Assembly: GCA_037446355.1 (NCBI GenBank)
Contig: JBBIIT010000024.1
Coordinates: 1 to 50,284, forward strand
Reading direction: 5' to 3'
DNA: 50,284 bases
Origin: Roseiarcus sp037446355
Lineage (GTDB): Bacteria; Pseudomonadota; Alphaproteobacteria; Rhizobiales; Beijerinckiaceae
The notes beneath the pieces were generated by a model, which was not told where the DNA came from, did no database searches, and worked only from the letters and a program-made list of their open reading frames with translations. How positions within the stretch are numbered: position 1 is the stretch's first letter; every line of letters starts with the position of its first letter. Position numbers and translations under genes: made by a program. Shown here piece after piece: positions 28,213 through 36,321 of this stretch.

Positions 28213-29850
28213 TCAGAACCCCGGCAGAACCTCGGTCCCCTCGGCTTTCACGCCCTGAAGCGCGTTCGGATCGAGACCGAGCAACCTCAAAACGGTCGGG
28301 GCGACCTGCGTCGTCTGCACCGGAGCATAGATGCGCTTGGGTTCGAAGCTCGGGTTGGAGACGAGCAGCATGACGTTGCGATCGTCCTGCGCGAAGCCGC
28401 CGTGCTCTGCGATCTTCTTGCCGCCGCCCGTGTAGGTCACGCCGACGTCCGGCGCCACGATGATGTCGGGCGTGCGGCTGTCCTTTGCCGACACATTGAA
28501 CAACAAGCCGAGGCTCGGTCCGTAGAAGATCTCGCCGTGATCGAGCCCAATCGTCGCGGCGTTGGCCTGCAACTGCGAGACAGCGGCCTCGACCGCCGTT
28601 TCGGCATGGTTGGCGAGCCATAGCAGCGAAACGTCGTCCTCGAGCGCCTGAACCGGCGCGTTGACGGTCAGCACGGCGGACGGCGGCTGCAGGTTGTTAT
28701 TGTCGTGCGGAATGCGCAGGACTCGGGCAGGATCGATCGGCGACTGACCGTGTTTGGCGGTGATGATTATCGCTGTCTTTTCGAAGAGGCGACGTTCTTT
28801 CAGAGCGCGAACCATATCGCCGATAGCGGCGTCGACGAACTCGATCTGCCCCTTCAGCGCCGCGCCCGGCGTGCCTTTGGCGTCGAGATAGCCGCCCGTA
28901 CCCACGCTCGCCTCGACCAGCTTCTGGCCGACGCTGACCGACTGGAAGTTCATGCCGAAAAGATTCGGCGTCGGACGACGCGCCTGCCCGCTATGATCGC
29001 GGCCGTCGATCTCGTTGATGATCGCTTCCGCTTTCAGCCGATCGTAGCACTGAATATTGGCGAAACTGTCGGTCCAGGCATTGCTGCTGGTGGCCTTGGC
29101 AAGGTCGGGCAACGGGCTGCAGGCAAGACCCTTCACCTGCGGCAGCGCGACCGGGATCGAATTGATTTCCGGCGACCAGAAATCGTTGACGCCGGCGCCG
29201 CTGGCGCCTTTGACGAGTTCGTAGGACTGGTGTTTGTCCGACCAGGCGGTGTAACCGCCCGCCTGCCGCACGACTTCGAAGATCGTGTTGACGCGGATGA
29301 ATTGATGCGGATAGACGGGCGCGCAGCCATTGGCGGGATCGCGGGGCAGATAGGCCGGGTTGATGCCGCCGCCGGCGTCCAGCTTGGTGTAATCGACGTC
29401 GATTTCCTCGTCGAAGCCGATCTGAGTTCCCACGACGGACGGGCAGAGGGTCGGGCCGCCGACAATGCCGTAAGGCGTCGTCACGGCCGGAGGCGAAAGC
29501 GCGCGATCGTAGCTGACGTCGTAGAACGCGCCGGTCGTGCGCGGCGAAGCGCCGGTGACGAGGCCGGTCAGGCCTGGAAACGAATCCGAAGGACGCTGCA
29601 CCGCCGCCTCGGTGTAGATGAGGCCGGTCTCCGCCAATTCTGCGAGATTGGGGCAATAGGACTGGCCTTGGTCGGCGCCCTTGGCGCAGTTCGCGAAATC
29701 GAGCGCATGCATCCCATCGATGCTGATGAGCAGGACACGATCGACGCGCCCGTCATGGCCGAATGCCTCGTCGTCGGCGAATGCGCCGCCGATCGGTGAG
29801 ATAAAGAGCATGGCGCCGATCGAGGCGCTGGCGAGCAATTTGGATTTCAT
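28213..29850 (-). CDS. Exported alkaline phosphatase-superfamily protein (type I phosphodiesterase/nucleotide pyrophosphatase)
   Basis: This 545-aa protein has a clear signal peptide (KSKLLASASIGAMLF to GGAFADD). Metal-site motifs are LLISIDGMHALDF, a nucleophile region SDSFPGLTGLVTG (probable nucleophile serine in DSFPG), WSDKHQSYEL and ITAKHGQSPID, in the NPP/phosphodiesterase arrangement. It likely hydrolyses phosphodiesters or phosphonate-like substrates in the periplasm, with substrate unknown. ATG 29850 is chosen over an upstream TTG because GGGGG precedes it and the signal peptide follows. A perfect CtrA-type box lies just upstream and a strong terminator downstream, so it is a single-gene unit. 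Confidence 0.85.
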   Translation of the reverse strand: MKSKLLASASIGAMLFISPIGGAFADDEAFGHDGRVDRVLLISIDGMHALDFANCAKGADQGQSYCPNLAELAETGLIYTEAAVQRPSDSFPGLTGLVTGASPRTTGAFYDVSYDRALSPPAVTTPYGIVGGPTLCPSVVGTQIGFDEEIDVDYTKLDAGGGINPAYLPRDPANGCAPVYPHQFIRVNTIFEVVRQAGGYTAWSDKHQSYELVKGASGAGVNDFWSPEINSIPVALPQVKGLACSPLPDLAKATSSNAWTDSFANIQCYDRLKAEAIINEIDGRDHSGQARRPTPNLFGMNFQSVSVGQKLVEASVGTGGYLDAKGTPGAALKGQIEFVDAAIGDMVRALKERRLFEKTAIIITAKHGQSPIDPARVLRIPHDNNNLQPPSAVLTVNAPVQALEDDVSLLWLANHAETAVEAAVSQLQANAATIGLDHGEIFYGPSLGLLFNVSAKDSRTPDIIVAPDVGVTYTGGGKKIAEHGGFAQDDRNVMLLVSNPSFEPKRIYAPVQTTQVAPTVLRLLGLDPNALQGVKAEGTEVLPGF

Positions 29851-29867
29851 TGCAACCCCCAAGACGG

Positions 29868-29883
29868 TTAACGAAGAGTTAAC
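29868..29883 (-). promoter_or_regulatory. Perfect CtrA-type box upstream of the phosphodiesterase gene
   Basis: TTAA-CGAAGAG-TTAAC matches TTAA-N7-TTAAC exactly and forms an 8-base near-direct repeat (GTTAACGA, AGTTAACGA). It lies 18-33 bases upstream of the ATG at 29850. That is close enough to overlap the promoter or transcript start, so it could activate or block. Confidence 0.45.
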
Positions 29884-29966
29884 GACAGGGGCAGTCCTAT
29901 GAGATCAACGTAACATGCATGCGAAAGGACGATGACGCCGGTTTGAACATTTGGCGACGGCCCGCT

Positions 29967-30572
29967 TCAACCCCGGCGCGACGAGCGCGCGCGCAACTCA
30001 GCGGCGACCTTGGCGAGCGCGTCGGCATAGAGCGCATGTTCCTGAACGAGCACGCGTTTCGTCAGCAGTTCGGCGTCGTCGCCCGGCAGTACGGGAACAC
30101 GCGCTTGGGCGACGATCGGGCCCGAATCCAATTCCGGCTCGACGAAATGCACGGTGCAGCCCGCTTCGGCGACCCCGTCCGCCAAGGCGCGCTCGTGCGT
30201 GTGCAGCCCCTTGTACGCCGGCAGCAGCGAAGGATGGATGTTGAGGATGCGACCCTTCCAGCGATTGACGAACGGCGCGCCGAGAATGCGCATGTAGCCG
30301 GCCAGGCAAATGAGTTCGATGCGATGGATCGCCAGTATCGCGTCAATCGAGGCCTCGAACTCATCGCGGCCGGCGTAGATTTTCGGATCGACCGCAACCG
30401 CGGCGACGCCGGCGCGCTTGGCGAGGGCGAGACCGCCCGCCTCGCTCTTGTTGGAGACGACCAGCGCGATCTCAGCCGGGAAATCGGGCGCGCGCGCCGC
30501 CTCGATCAGCGCCGCCATGTTCGAACCGCGGCCCGAAATGAGGATCGCGGTGCGCACGCGCGGGCTCACCAT
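29967..30572 (-). CDS. purN: Phosphoribosylglycinamide formyltransferase
   Basis: PurN transfers a formyl group from 10-formyl-THF to GAR in purine synthesis. The 201-aa protein has the N-terminal phosphate-binding loop ISGRGSNMAAL, catalytic Asn and His in ILNIHPSLLPAYKG, and catalytic Asp in VEPELDSGPI. It starts at ATG 30572, or GTG 30569, overlapping the purM stop. This is the usual purM-purN arrangement with coupled translation. Confidence 0.96.
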   Translation of the reverse strand: MVSPRVRTAILISGRGSNMAALIEAARAPDFPAEIALVVSNKSEAGGLALAKRAGVAAVAVDPKIYAGRDEFEASIDAILAIHRIELICLAGYMRILGAPFVNRWKGRILNIHPSLLPAYKGLHTHERALADGVAEAGCTVHFVEPELDSGPIVAQARVPVLPGDDAELLTKRVLVQEHALYADALAKVAAELRARSSRRG

Positions 30573-31636
30573 TTGACGTGGCCGCGCATCGTGACCCGCT
30601 CGGTCCCGCGCGGCGCCAAGCGCCCGATTACGGTTGGGGCCAGATCGTTGTCGGCGAGCGCCCGCATTGTCGCCGCTTCGCTCTCGGCGCTAGCGAAGGC
30701 GACCATGCCGAAGCCGCAATTGAACGTGCGCAGCATCTCGCCCTCGCCGACGCCGCCGACGCTGGCGAGCCAGCCGAACACCGGCGGCGGCCGGAAGGCG
30801 CCAAGATCGAGTTCGACGCTGAGATCGTCAGGCAAAACGCGCGGCAGATTGTCCGGATAGCCGCCGCCGGTGACATGGGCGAGCGCGAGCAAGCCGCTTG
30901 CGGCCTTCAGGGCGGCGAGCAGCGGCTTCACGTAAAGACGCGTCGGCGTCAGCAGCGCGGCGGCGACCGAGAGGCCGGGCGCAAAGGGCGCCGGAGCGTC
31001 CCAGGCGAGGCTTGAGCGCTCGACGATGCGGCGCACCAGCGAGAAGCCGTTGGAATGCGCGCCCGAGGACGGCAGGCCGATCACCACATCGCCCGCTTTC
31101 ATGCCGCTGCGCGGCAGCAGCGTCCCGCGCTCGGCCGCGCCGACGGCGAAACCGGCGAGATCGAAATCGCCTTTGGCGTAGAGACCCGGCATTTCGGCCG
31201 TCTCGCCGCCGATCAGCGCGCAGCCCGATTCGACGCAGCCCGCCGCGATGCCCTTGACGATCGCCGCGCCAGCGGCCGGCTCCAGCTTGCCGGTCGCGAA
31301 ATAATCCAGGAAGAACAGCGGTTGCGCGCCTTGGACGACGATGTCGTTGACGCACATTGCGACCAGATCGATTCCAATGGTGTCGAGAATGCCGCTCTCG
31401 ATGGCGATCTTGACCTTGGTGCCGACGCCGTCGTTGGCGGCGACCAGGATCGGATCGACGAAGCCCGCCGCCTTGAGGTCGAAGAGGCCCCCGAAGCCGC
31501 CGATCTCGGCGTCGGCGCCGGGGCGGCGCGTCGCGCGCACCATCGGCTTGATCGCCTCGACCATCGCGTTGCCGGCGTCGATATCGACGCCGGCGTCGGC
31601 GTAAGTGAGGGCGCTCGGCCCGGGGGATTGGCTCAT
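30566..31636 (-). CDS. purM: Phosphoribosylformylglycinamidine cyclo-ligase
   Basis: PurM (AIR synthetase) closes the imidazole ring with ATP. The 356-aa sequence has ALTYADAGVDIDAGN at the start, the DGVGTKVKIAIE motif, VVQGAQPLFFLDYFATGKL, GGETAEMPGLY, the GLPSSGAHSNGFSLVR block and the HVTGGGYPDNLPR motif. Start MSQSPGPSAL at 31636 matches the family. It overlaps purN downstream by seven bases. Confidence 0.97.
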   Translation of the reverse strand: MSQSPGPSALTYADAGVDIDAGNAMVEAIKPMVRATRRPGADAEIGGFGGLFDLKAAGFVDPILVAANDGVGTKVKIAIESGILDTIGIDLVAMCVNDIVVQGAQPLFFLDYFATGKLEPAAGAAIVKGIAAGCVESGCALIGGETAEMPGLYAKGDFDLAGFAVGAAERGTLLPRSGMKAGDVVIGLPSSGAHSNGFSLVRRIVERSSLAWDAPAPFAPGLSVAAALLTPTRLYVKPLLAALKAASGLLALAHVTGGGYPDNLPRVLPDDLSVELDLGAFRPPPVFGWLASVGGVGEGEMLRTFNCGFGMVAFASAESEAATMRALADNDLAPTVIGRLAPRGTERVTMRGHVKW

Positions 31637-31774
31637 GGCTGCCTCGACTTGGACTTCGCTCTGCGGGTTAAAGAGTCGGGGCGGCCAGCGCAAGACCGAG
31701 GCTCTTCCCGCCGCCCGCTTTCGCGCGCCGCGAGTTGAGCTAGTATGGGACAGGGCGAGCACGGAGGGCGACAG

Positions 31775-32158
31775 TTGAATTATCGCAGAGTCGGGCGCAG
31801 GCTGATCGCCGCGGCCCTGATAAGCCTTCCCGCCGCCGCCGATGCGGCGCCTGCCAACACCCTGCGCGAGATGTTCGATGGCTTGCGAACCTGTCTCGCT
31901 CCCGCGGGACTCACGGCGGGGAGCGCGGTCACCGTCGTTTTTAGCCTGCGTCGCGACGGAACGCTGATCGGAAAGCCGCGCATCGCCTTCGCCAAGACCA
32001 GCGCCGATCCCGAGACGACCAAGCGTGATTTCGCGGCGATCGCCGCAAGGTTCGACCATTGTCTGCCGATGCCCGTAACCGACGCTCTGGGCGGCGCCAT
32101 CGCTGGCCGGCCGATTGCGATAAGATTCGTCGGCGGACGATGGGAGCGCGGGGTTTAG
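31775..32158 (+). CDS. Small exported protein with a TonB-C-like domain
   Basis: This 127-aa protein has an N-terminal signal peptide (RRLIAAALISLPAAADA). The mature part has two cysteines (LRTCLAP and FDHCLPM) and the VFSLRRDGTLIGKPRI pattern typical of TonB C-terminal-like domains. TTG 31775 is preferred because GGAGGG lies six bases upstream. An ATG at 31745 has no such site and would bury the signal. Similar small proteins are common in Hyphomicrobiales and their role is unknown. It is convergent with parC and divergent from purM. Confidence 0.65.
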   Translation: MNYRRVGRRLIAAALISLPAAADAAPANTLREMFDGLRTCLAPAGLTAGSAVTVVFSLRRDGTLIGKPRIAFAKTSADPETTKRDFAAIAARFDHCLPMPVTDALGGAIAGRPIAIRFVGGRWERGV

Positions 32159-32181
32159 ATAGACCCGCCCGCGGGGAGGCT

Positions 32182-34431
32182 CTACCCGTCGAACTTGTTG
32201 CTCTTCGGGAAACCCTTTGGCGGCAGGCGGCCGGCCTCGGCGCGCTCGCCGATCCAATCCTTGAGATCGGCCTTGGCGAGCGAGAAAGTGCGCCCGGCCG
32301 AGTCTTTCCAGGTCAGGCCGTCGGCGAGTGCGAACACGCGCGCGTCCGAAAGCGAGCCGTCCTTGTATCGTTGCAGGCGCACGCCCTTGCCGCGCGCCAT
32401 CTCCGGAACCTGCGCAAGCGGGAACACCAGCAGCTTGCGGTTTTCGCCGACGGTCGCGACGTGATCGCCCGCCGCGGGCGCGACGACGCAGGCTAGCGCG
32501 GGCGCGTCTACATTGAGCACCGCCCTGCCCTTGCGAGTCGAAGAAATCATTTCGTCCTGAGCAACGACGAATCCGCGCCCGTCGCTGGCCGCGATCAGCA
32601 TCTTCTCGCCCGACCGATAGGGCCAGACCGCGACGATCCGCGCGCTTTCGTCGATGTCGGCCATCAGTCGCACTGGCTCGCCGAGCGTGCGCCCGCCCGG
32701 CAGCTTGGCGGCGTCGAGCGTATAGACTTTCCCGTCGCTCGCCAGGACCAGAATCTTCGAGGTCGTCTCAGCGAAGAACGAAGTCTCCAGGCCGTCGTCG
32801 CCTTTGAAGGCCGCGCTGGAAAGGTCGGCGACGTGGCCTTTGAGCGCGCGAATCCACCCTTTCCTGGAAAGGACGATCGTCACCGGCTCGCGTTCGATCA
32901 GACTTTCGGCGACATCGACGACGACGTTCGGCGGCGCCTCGAAGGTGGTGCGGCGTTTGCCGATCTTGGTCTCGGGTCCGTATTTTTTCTTCGTGTCGCG
33001 AATTTCGTAGGCGATCGCCTGCCATTGCTTCTTGTCGGAGCCGAGCAGCGCCTCGATTTGGCGCTTTTCCTCATCGAGGTCCGACTGCTCCTTGCGCAAC
33101 CCCATTTCCTCGAGGCGACGCAGCGAACGCAGGCGGGTGTCGAGGATGTAATTCGCCTGAAGCTCGCTCAACGTGAAGCGTTTCATCAACGCCTCCTTCG
33201 GCTCATCCTCCTCGCGGATGATGCGGATCACCTCGTCCAGATTTAGGAAGACGATGATCATGCCGGCAAGCAGTTCGAGCCGGCGCTCGATGGCGGCCAA
33301 GCGATGGCGCGAGCGGCGCAGCAACACCGCGCGGCGATGGTCGAGCCATTGCTGCAACGCCTCGCTGAGGCCGATCACGCGCGGCGTCACGCCATCGACC
33401 AGCACGTTCATGTTGACAGAAATGCGCGTCTCCAGCTCGCTGAGCTTGAAGAGCTGCTCCATCATTACTTCGGGCTCGACCGTTCGCGCGCGCGGCTCCA
33501 GCACGATGCGCACGTCCTCGGCCGACTCGTCGCGAACGTCGCCGAGCAGCGGCGCCTTCTTCTCGTTGAAGAGTTCGGCAAGTTGCTCGATCAGGCGCGA
33601 TTTCTGGACGCCATAGGGAATTTCAGTGACGACCGCGGCCCAGCCGCCGCGTCCCGTATCCTCGCGGTTCCAGCGCGCGCGCAAGCGGAAACCGCCTTTG
33701 CCGGTGCGATAAGTCTCGGCGATGACCGAGCGCGAGTCGACCACGATGCCGCCGGTCGGAAAATCCGGCCCCGGAGCGAATTGCAGCAACGCTTCCGAAG
33801 TCGCGCCGGGATGGGCGATCAGATAGAGCGAGGCGTCGAGCATTTCGGCCACATTGTGCGGCGGCGCCGAGGTCGCCATTCCGACCGCGATCCCTTGCGA
33901 GCCGTTGGCGAGCAGGTTCGGAATCGCCGCCGGAAGCACGATCGGCTCCTTCGCGTCGCCGGAATAATTGTCGCGCCAGTCGATCGAGTCTTCGTCGATG
34001 CCCTCCAACAACAGACGAGCGAAGTCGGTCAGCCGCGCCTCGGTGTAGCGATAGGCGGCCGCATTATCGCCGTCGATGTTGCCGAAATTGCCCTGCCCTT
34101 CGACCAGCGGATAGCGCGAGGAGAAATCCTGCGCGAGGCGCACCAAGGCCTCGTAGATCGCCTGGTCGCCGTGCGGATGGAACGAACCCATCACGTCGCC
34201 GACGATCTTCGCGCATTTCTTGAACGCCGTGCCGGGATCGAGCTTGAGAATGTGCATCCCATAGAGGATGCGCCGATGCACCGGCTTCAGGCCATCGCGC
34301 GCGTCGGGCAGCGCGCGTCCCATGATCGTGGAAAGCGCATAAGCGAGATAGCGCTCCTCGAGCGCCTCGCGCAGATTGACGTCGATTGGCGCCGGGGGCG
34401 GCGGCGGAGCGGGAGGTGCGGCTTTGGCCAT
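32182..34431 (-). CDS. parC: DNA topoisomerase IV subunit A
   Basis: ParC is the DNA-cleaving subunit that decatenates daughter chromosomes with ParE. The 749-aa protein has GLKPVHRRILYGMH, GSFHPHGDQAIYEALVRL, the catalytic tyrosine in AAAYRYTEARL, and a C-terminal beta-pinwheel lacking the full GyrA-box. That lack and the length favour ParC over GyrA. The N-terminus has an Ala/Pro-rich tail (APPAPPPPPAP). ATG 34431 is used. No parE is in the window. Confidence 0.95.
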   Translation of the reverse strand: MAKAAPPAPPPPPAPIDVNLREALEERYLAYALSTIMGRALPDARDGLKPVHRRILYGMHILKLDPGTAFKKCAKIVGDVMGSFHPHGDQAIYEALVRLAQDFSSRYPLVEGQGNFGNIDGDNAAAYRYTEARLTDFARLLLEGIDEDSIDWRDNYSGDAKEPIVLPAAIPNLLANGSQGIAVGMATSAPPHNVAEMLDASLYLIAHPGATSEALLQFAPGPDFPTGGIVVDSRSVIAETYRTGKGGFRLRARWNREDTGRGGWAAVVTEIPYGVQKSRLIEQLAELFNEKKAPLLGDVRDESAEDVRIVLEPRARTVEPEVMMEQLFKLSELETRISVNMNVLVDGVTPRVIGLSEALQQWLDHRRAVLLRRSRHRLAAIERRLELLAGMIIVFLNLDEVIRIIREEDEPKEALMKRFTLSELQANYILDTRLRSLRRLEEMGLRKEQSDLDEEKRQIEALLGSDKKQWQAIAYEIRDTKKKYGPETKIGKRRTTFEAPPNVVVDVAESLIEREPVTIVLSRKGWIRALKGHVADLSSAAFKGDDGLETSFFAETTSKILVLASDGKVYTLDAAKLPGGRTLGEPVRLMADIDESARIVAVWPYRSGEKMLIAASDGRGFVVAQDEMISSTRKGRAVLNVDAPALACVVAPAAGDHVATVGENRKLLVFPLAQVPEMARGKGVRLQRYKDGSLSDARVFALADGLTWKDSAGRTFSLAKADLKDWIGERAEAGRLPPKGFPKSNKFDG

Positions 34432-34507
34432 GGCGCGGGGTTAGCCGACCCCTTGAGTCGCAGCAAGGGCGCGGCGGGAACAAAACGAGATTCTCGTCAG
34501 TCCCGCA

Positions 34508-34948
34508 TTACTTGCAGGCTGCGCCCTTGCCAATTTCGAACTGGTTCAGCTTGACCCGCCAGGGAACTGAGCCGATGCGGGTCGAGGTCGGCGCGGAGAG
34601 ATCGCCGCAAACGACGGCTTCGTCGATTTTCACGGACCCGTTGAGCCCGGTGGCGACGAAATCTATCGGCGCCTCGGTCTTCTCGACGACGAGGATCTGC
34701 GCATGGAGCGTCTTGTCGCCCGGCGTCAGGCCGACGGTGATTTCGCCGGGCCCCGGCCGCGCCGTTCCAAGCTTGGAGGGGCGCGCGGGGCCGAGCGCGA
34801 CATGGCCATCCGCGATCGAGATCGGCAGCGTGACCTCTTGACCCGCTTTAAGGTCCCAAGTCTGCGGCGGAACGTCGCCTGGGCGCGCTTGCGCGCCCCC
34901 CGCGACGAGCGCCACTACAATGCAAGCTGCGCCTGAAACCGTCGACAT
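34508..34948 (-). CDS. Exported hypothetical protein
   Basis: This 146-aa protein has a signal peptide (VSGAACIVVALVAGGAQARP). The predicted mature domain is beta-rich and includes VTLPISIADGHVAL and a pair of cysteines (EAVVCGDL near the end and GKGAACK at the terminus) that could form a disulfide. I do not recognise the family. It lies upstream of parC on the same strand, 76 bp away, and may share its transcript. Confidence 0.6.
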   Translation of the reverse strand: MSTVSGAACIVVALVAGGAQARPGDVPPQTWDLKAGQEVTLPISIADGHVALGPARPSKLGTARPGPGEITVGLTPGDKTLHAQILVVEKTEAPIDFVATGLNGSVKIDEAVVCGDLSAPTSTRIGSVPWRVKLNQFEIGKGAACK

Positions 34949-35027
34949 GGCCGCCCCATAGCCGATGCGCAGCCTACACCGTGCGGGCGCGGCTTCAAGT
35001 CGGCGGCGCGAGCAAGCTCAGGACCGA

Positions 35028-35294
35028 CTAAAGCGGATAATCGCGCGTGGGGTCGACGCCCGCCTCGGTCAGGAATTTGCGCGCCGCCGCGACCTCGTCG
35101 CGTGAGAAGCTGTGGTGATTGTCGTGCATACTATACGCGTGGCCGTTGAGCTTGATCGTCAAATGCCCGTGGCCGCCATGACCGACCTCAGCGCCCAAAT
35201 CCTCCATTACCGCCTTGACGTGTTTGGGATCGATATTCGTGCTGATGGGATGCGCGAACAAGGCGTGCAGCGTGGCGCGATGCTTATGGTTCAT
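35028..35294 (-). CDS. HicA-like small protein (orphan)
   Basis: This 88-aa protein has the pattern of HicA-type dsRBD-fold proteins: TLHALFAHPISTNIDPKHV, then VMEDLGAEVGHGGHGHLTIKLNG and a C-terminal RKFLTEAGVDP. HicA toxins normally pair with a HicB antitoxin, and none is adjacent. The sequence is histidine-rich (ten or more), but the usual GSHH catalytic motif is not clear. It may be a domesticated relative and not an active RNase. It has ATG 35294 and no close neighbours in an operon. Confidence 0.6.
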   Translation of the reverse strand: MNHKHRATLHALFAHPISTNIDPKHVKAVMEDLGAEVGHGGHGHLTIKLNGHAYSMHDNHHSFSRDEVAAARKFLTEAGVDPTRDYPL

Positions 35295-35406
35295 AAGTCC
35301 GAAAACTCCGCATGGGGCGTCGCGATCGACGCCAAATCTTCAACGCGGAGGAGACTCGCGCCGCCTCGGCCGCGCGGCCTTGACGTCGCGCAAAAACGAC
35401 GCGGCT

Positions 35407-35655
35407 TCACACAGCGAAAGCCACCCCTATCTCGGTTCCGCGACGCCAGACGACGCGCGCCTGGCGGCTCGCGCCGCGCGAGAGGAACACGACTTCGAAG
35501 GTCTCGGGCAGCGCCCAATTATCCTCAAGCTTGATCTTGGCGCCTGTCGGCGACCAGTTCCGGACCAGGCAATCGGCAGTCGTCGTCCTGTCGTTGAACG
35601 CGATCCGACCGTTCCAGTAGGTACGCCCGCGTGGGTTGCCTCGGCGTTCGTCCAC
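35407..35655 (-). CDS. Single-domain PilZ protein
   Basis: This 82-aa protein covers little more than a PilZ domain. The N-terminal arginine motif DERRGNPRGR is followed about 20 residues later by NWSPTGAKIKL, which resembles the (D/N)xSxxG motif, and the c-di-GMP contact pattern is at least partly kept. Small PilZ proteins act as c-di-GMP effectors on enzymes or flagellar motors. The start is GTG 35655 with GGGG upstream. It is an isolated gene downstream of the rplQ terminator. Confidence 0.75.
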   Translation of the reverse strand: MDERRGNPRGRTYWNGRIAFNDRTTTADCLVRNWSPTGAKIKLEDNWALPETFEVVFLSRGASRQARVVWRRGTEIGVAFAV

Positions 35656-35714
35656 TTCCGTCCCCTTTTGGCACAGATAATGAGATTCCCGTCAAACCGC
35701 GCAATTGCCGCGCC

Positions 35715-35748
35715 AAAGAAAAAGGCGGCGCCCGAGGCCGCCGCCTTT
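35715..35748 (-). terminator. Rho-independent terminator of the rpsM-rplQ operon
   Basis: On the minus strand AAAGGCGGCG and CGCCGCCTTT form a 10-bp stem around an 8-base loop, followed by a T-rich run (TTTTTCTTT). It begins about 27 bases after the rplQ stop. Confidence 0.8.
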
Positions 35749-35774
35749 CAATTCTAAGCCGGTTGGCGAGTGGC

Positions 35775-36191
35775 TTACGCCTCGGCGGCGACAGCGGCTG
35801 GCGCCGGCCCCGAATCCTTGCCCTTGGCCTCGACATCGCGATCGACGAATTCGATCACCGCCATCGCGGCGTTGTCGCCCTGGCGGAAACCCGCCTTCAT
35901 GATGCGGGTGTAGCCGCCGTTGCGGGTCTTGTAGCGCGGACCGATGACCTCGATCAGCTTCTTGACGAGATCGGCGTCGCGCAGGCGCGAAATCGCCAAG
36001 CGGCGCGCGTGAAGATCGCCCTTCTTGCCGAGCGTGACCAGCTTCTCGACGACGGGACGAAGATCCTTCGCCTTCGGCAGCGTGGTGACGATCTGCTCGT
36101 GCTTGATAAGCGCCTGCGCCATGTTGGCGAACATGGCGATGCGATGTTCGGAAGTGCGGTTGAAGCGGCGCTTGGCGCGTCCGTGATACAT
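35775..36191 (-). CDS. rplQ: 50S ribosomal protein L17
   Basis: L17 is a large-subunit protein. The 138-aa sequence begins MYHGRAKRRFNRTSEHRIAMFANMA and has the family block LVTLGKKGDLHARRLAIS. The C-terminus is an Ala-rich acidic extension. It is the last gene of the rpsM-rpsK-rpoA-rplQ operon, separated from rpoA by 130 bp that contain two hairpins. Confidence 0.97.
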   Translation of the reverse strand: MYHGRAKRRFNRTSEHRIAMFANMAQALIKHEQIVTTLPKAKDLRPVVEKLVTLGKKGDLHARRLAISRLRDADLVKKLIEVIGPRYKTRNGGYTRIMKAGFRQGDNAAMAVIEFVDRDVEAKGKDSGPAPAAVAAEA

Positions 36192-36259
36192 TTGGCTCTC
36201 CTGGTTGTTACGGCCGCCGTGCCACGGAACGGTCGTTGGTTGTTATTTTCTCCATGCAG

Positions 36260-36278
36260 CCGGGGGCGTTGACCCCGG
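36260..36278 (-). other. Hairpin in the rpoA-rplQ intergenic region
   Basis: CCGGGG and CCCCGG are separated by a seven-base loop. This is the second of two hairpins transcribed between rpoA and rplQ. No T-run follows, so it is not a simple terminator. Confidence 0.45.
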
Positions 36279-36283
36279 GACTA

Positions 36284-36316
36284 GCTTTAGCCGAGGTCAA
36301 TGCCCTCGGCTAAAGC
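36284..36316 (-). other. Strong 13-bp hairpin in the rpoA-rplQ intergenic region
   Basis: GCTTTAGCCGAGG and CCTCGGCTAAAGC form a perfect 13-bp stem with a seven-base loop, starting six bases after the rpoA stop. Without a T-run, it is more likely an mRNA-stabilising or processing element than a full terminator. Confidence 0.55.
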
Positions 36317-36321
36317 CCGTC

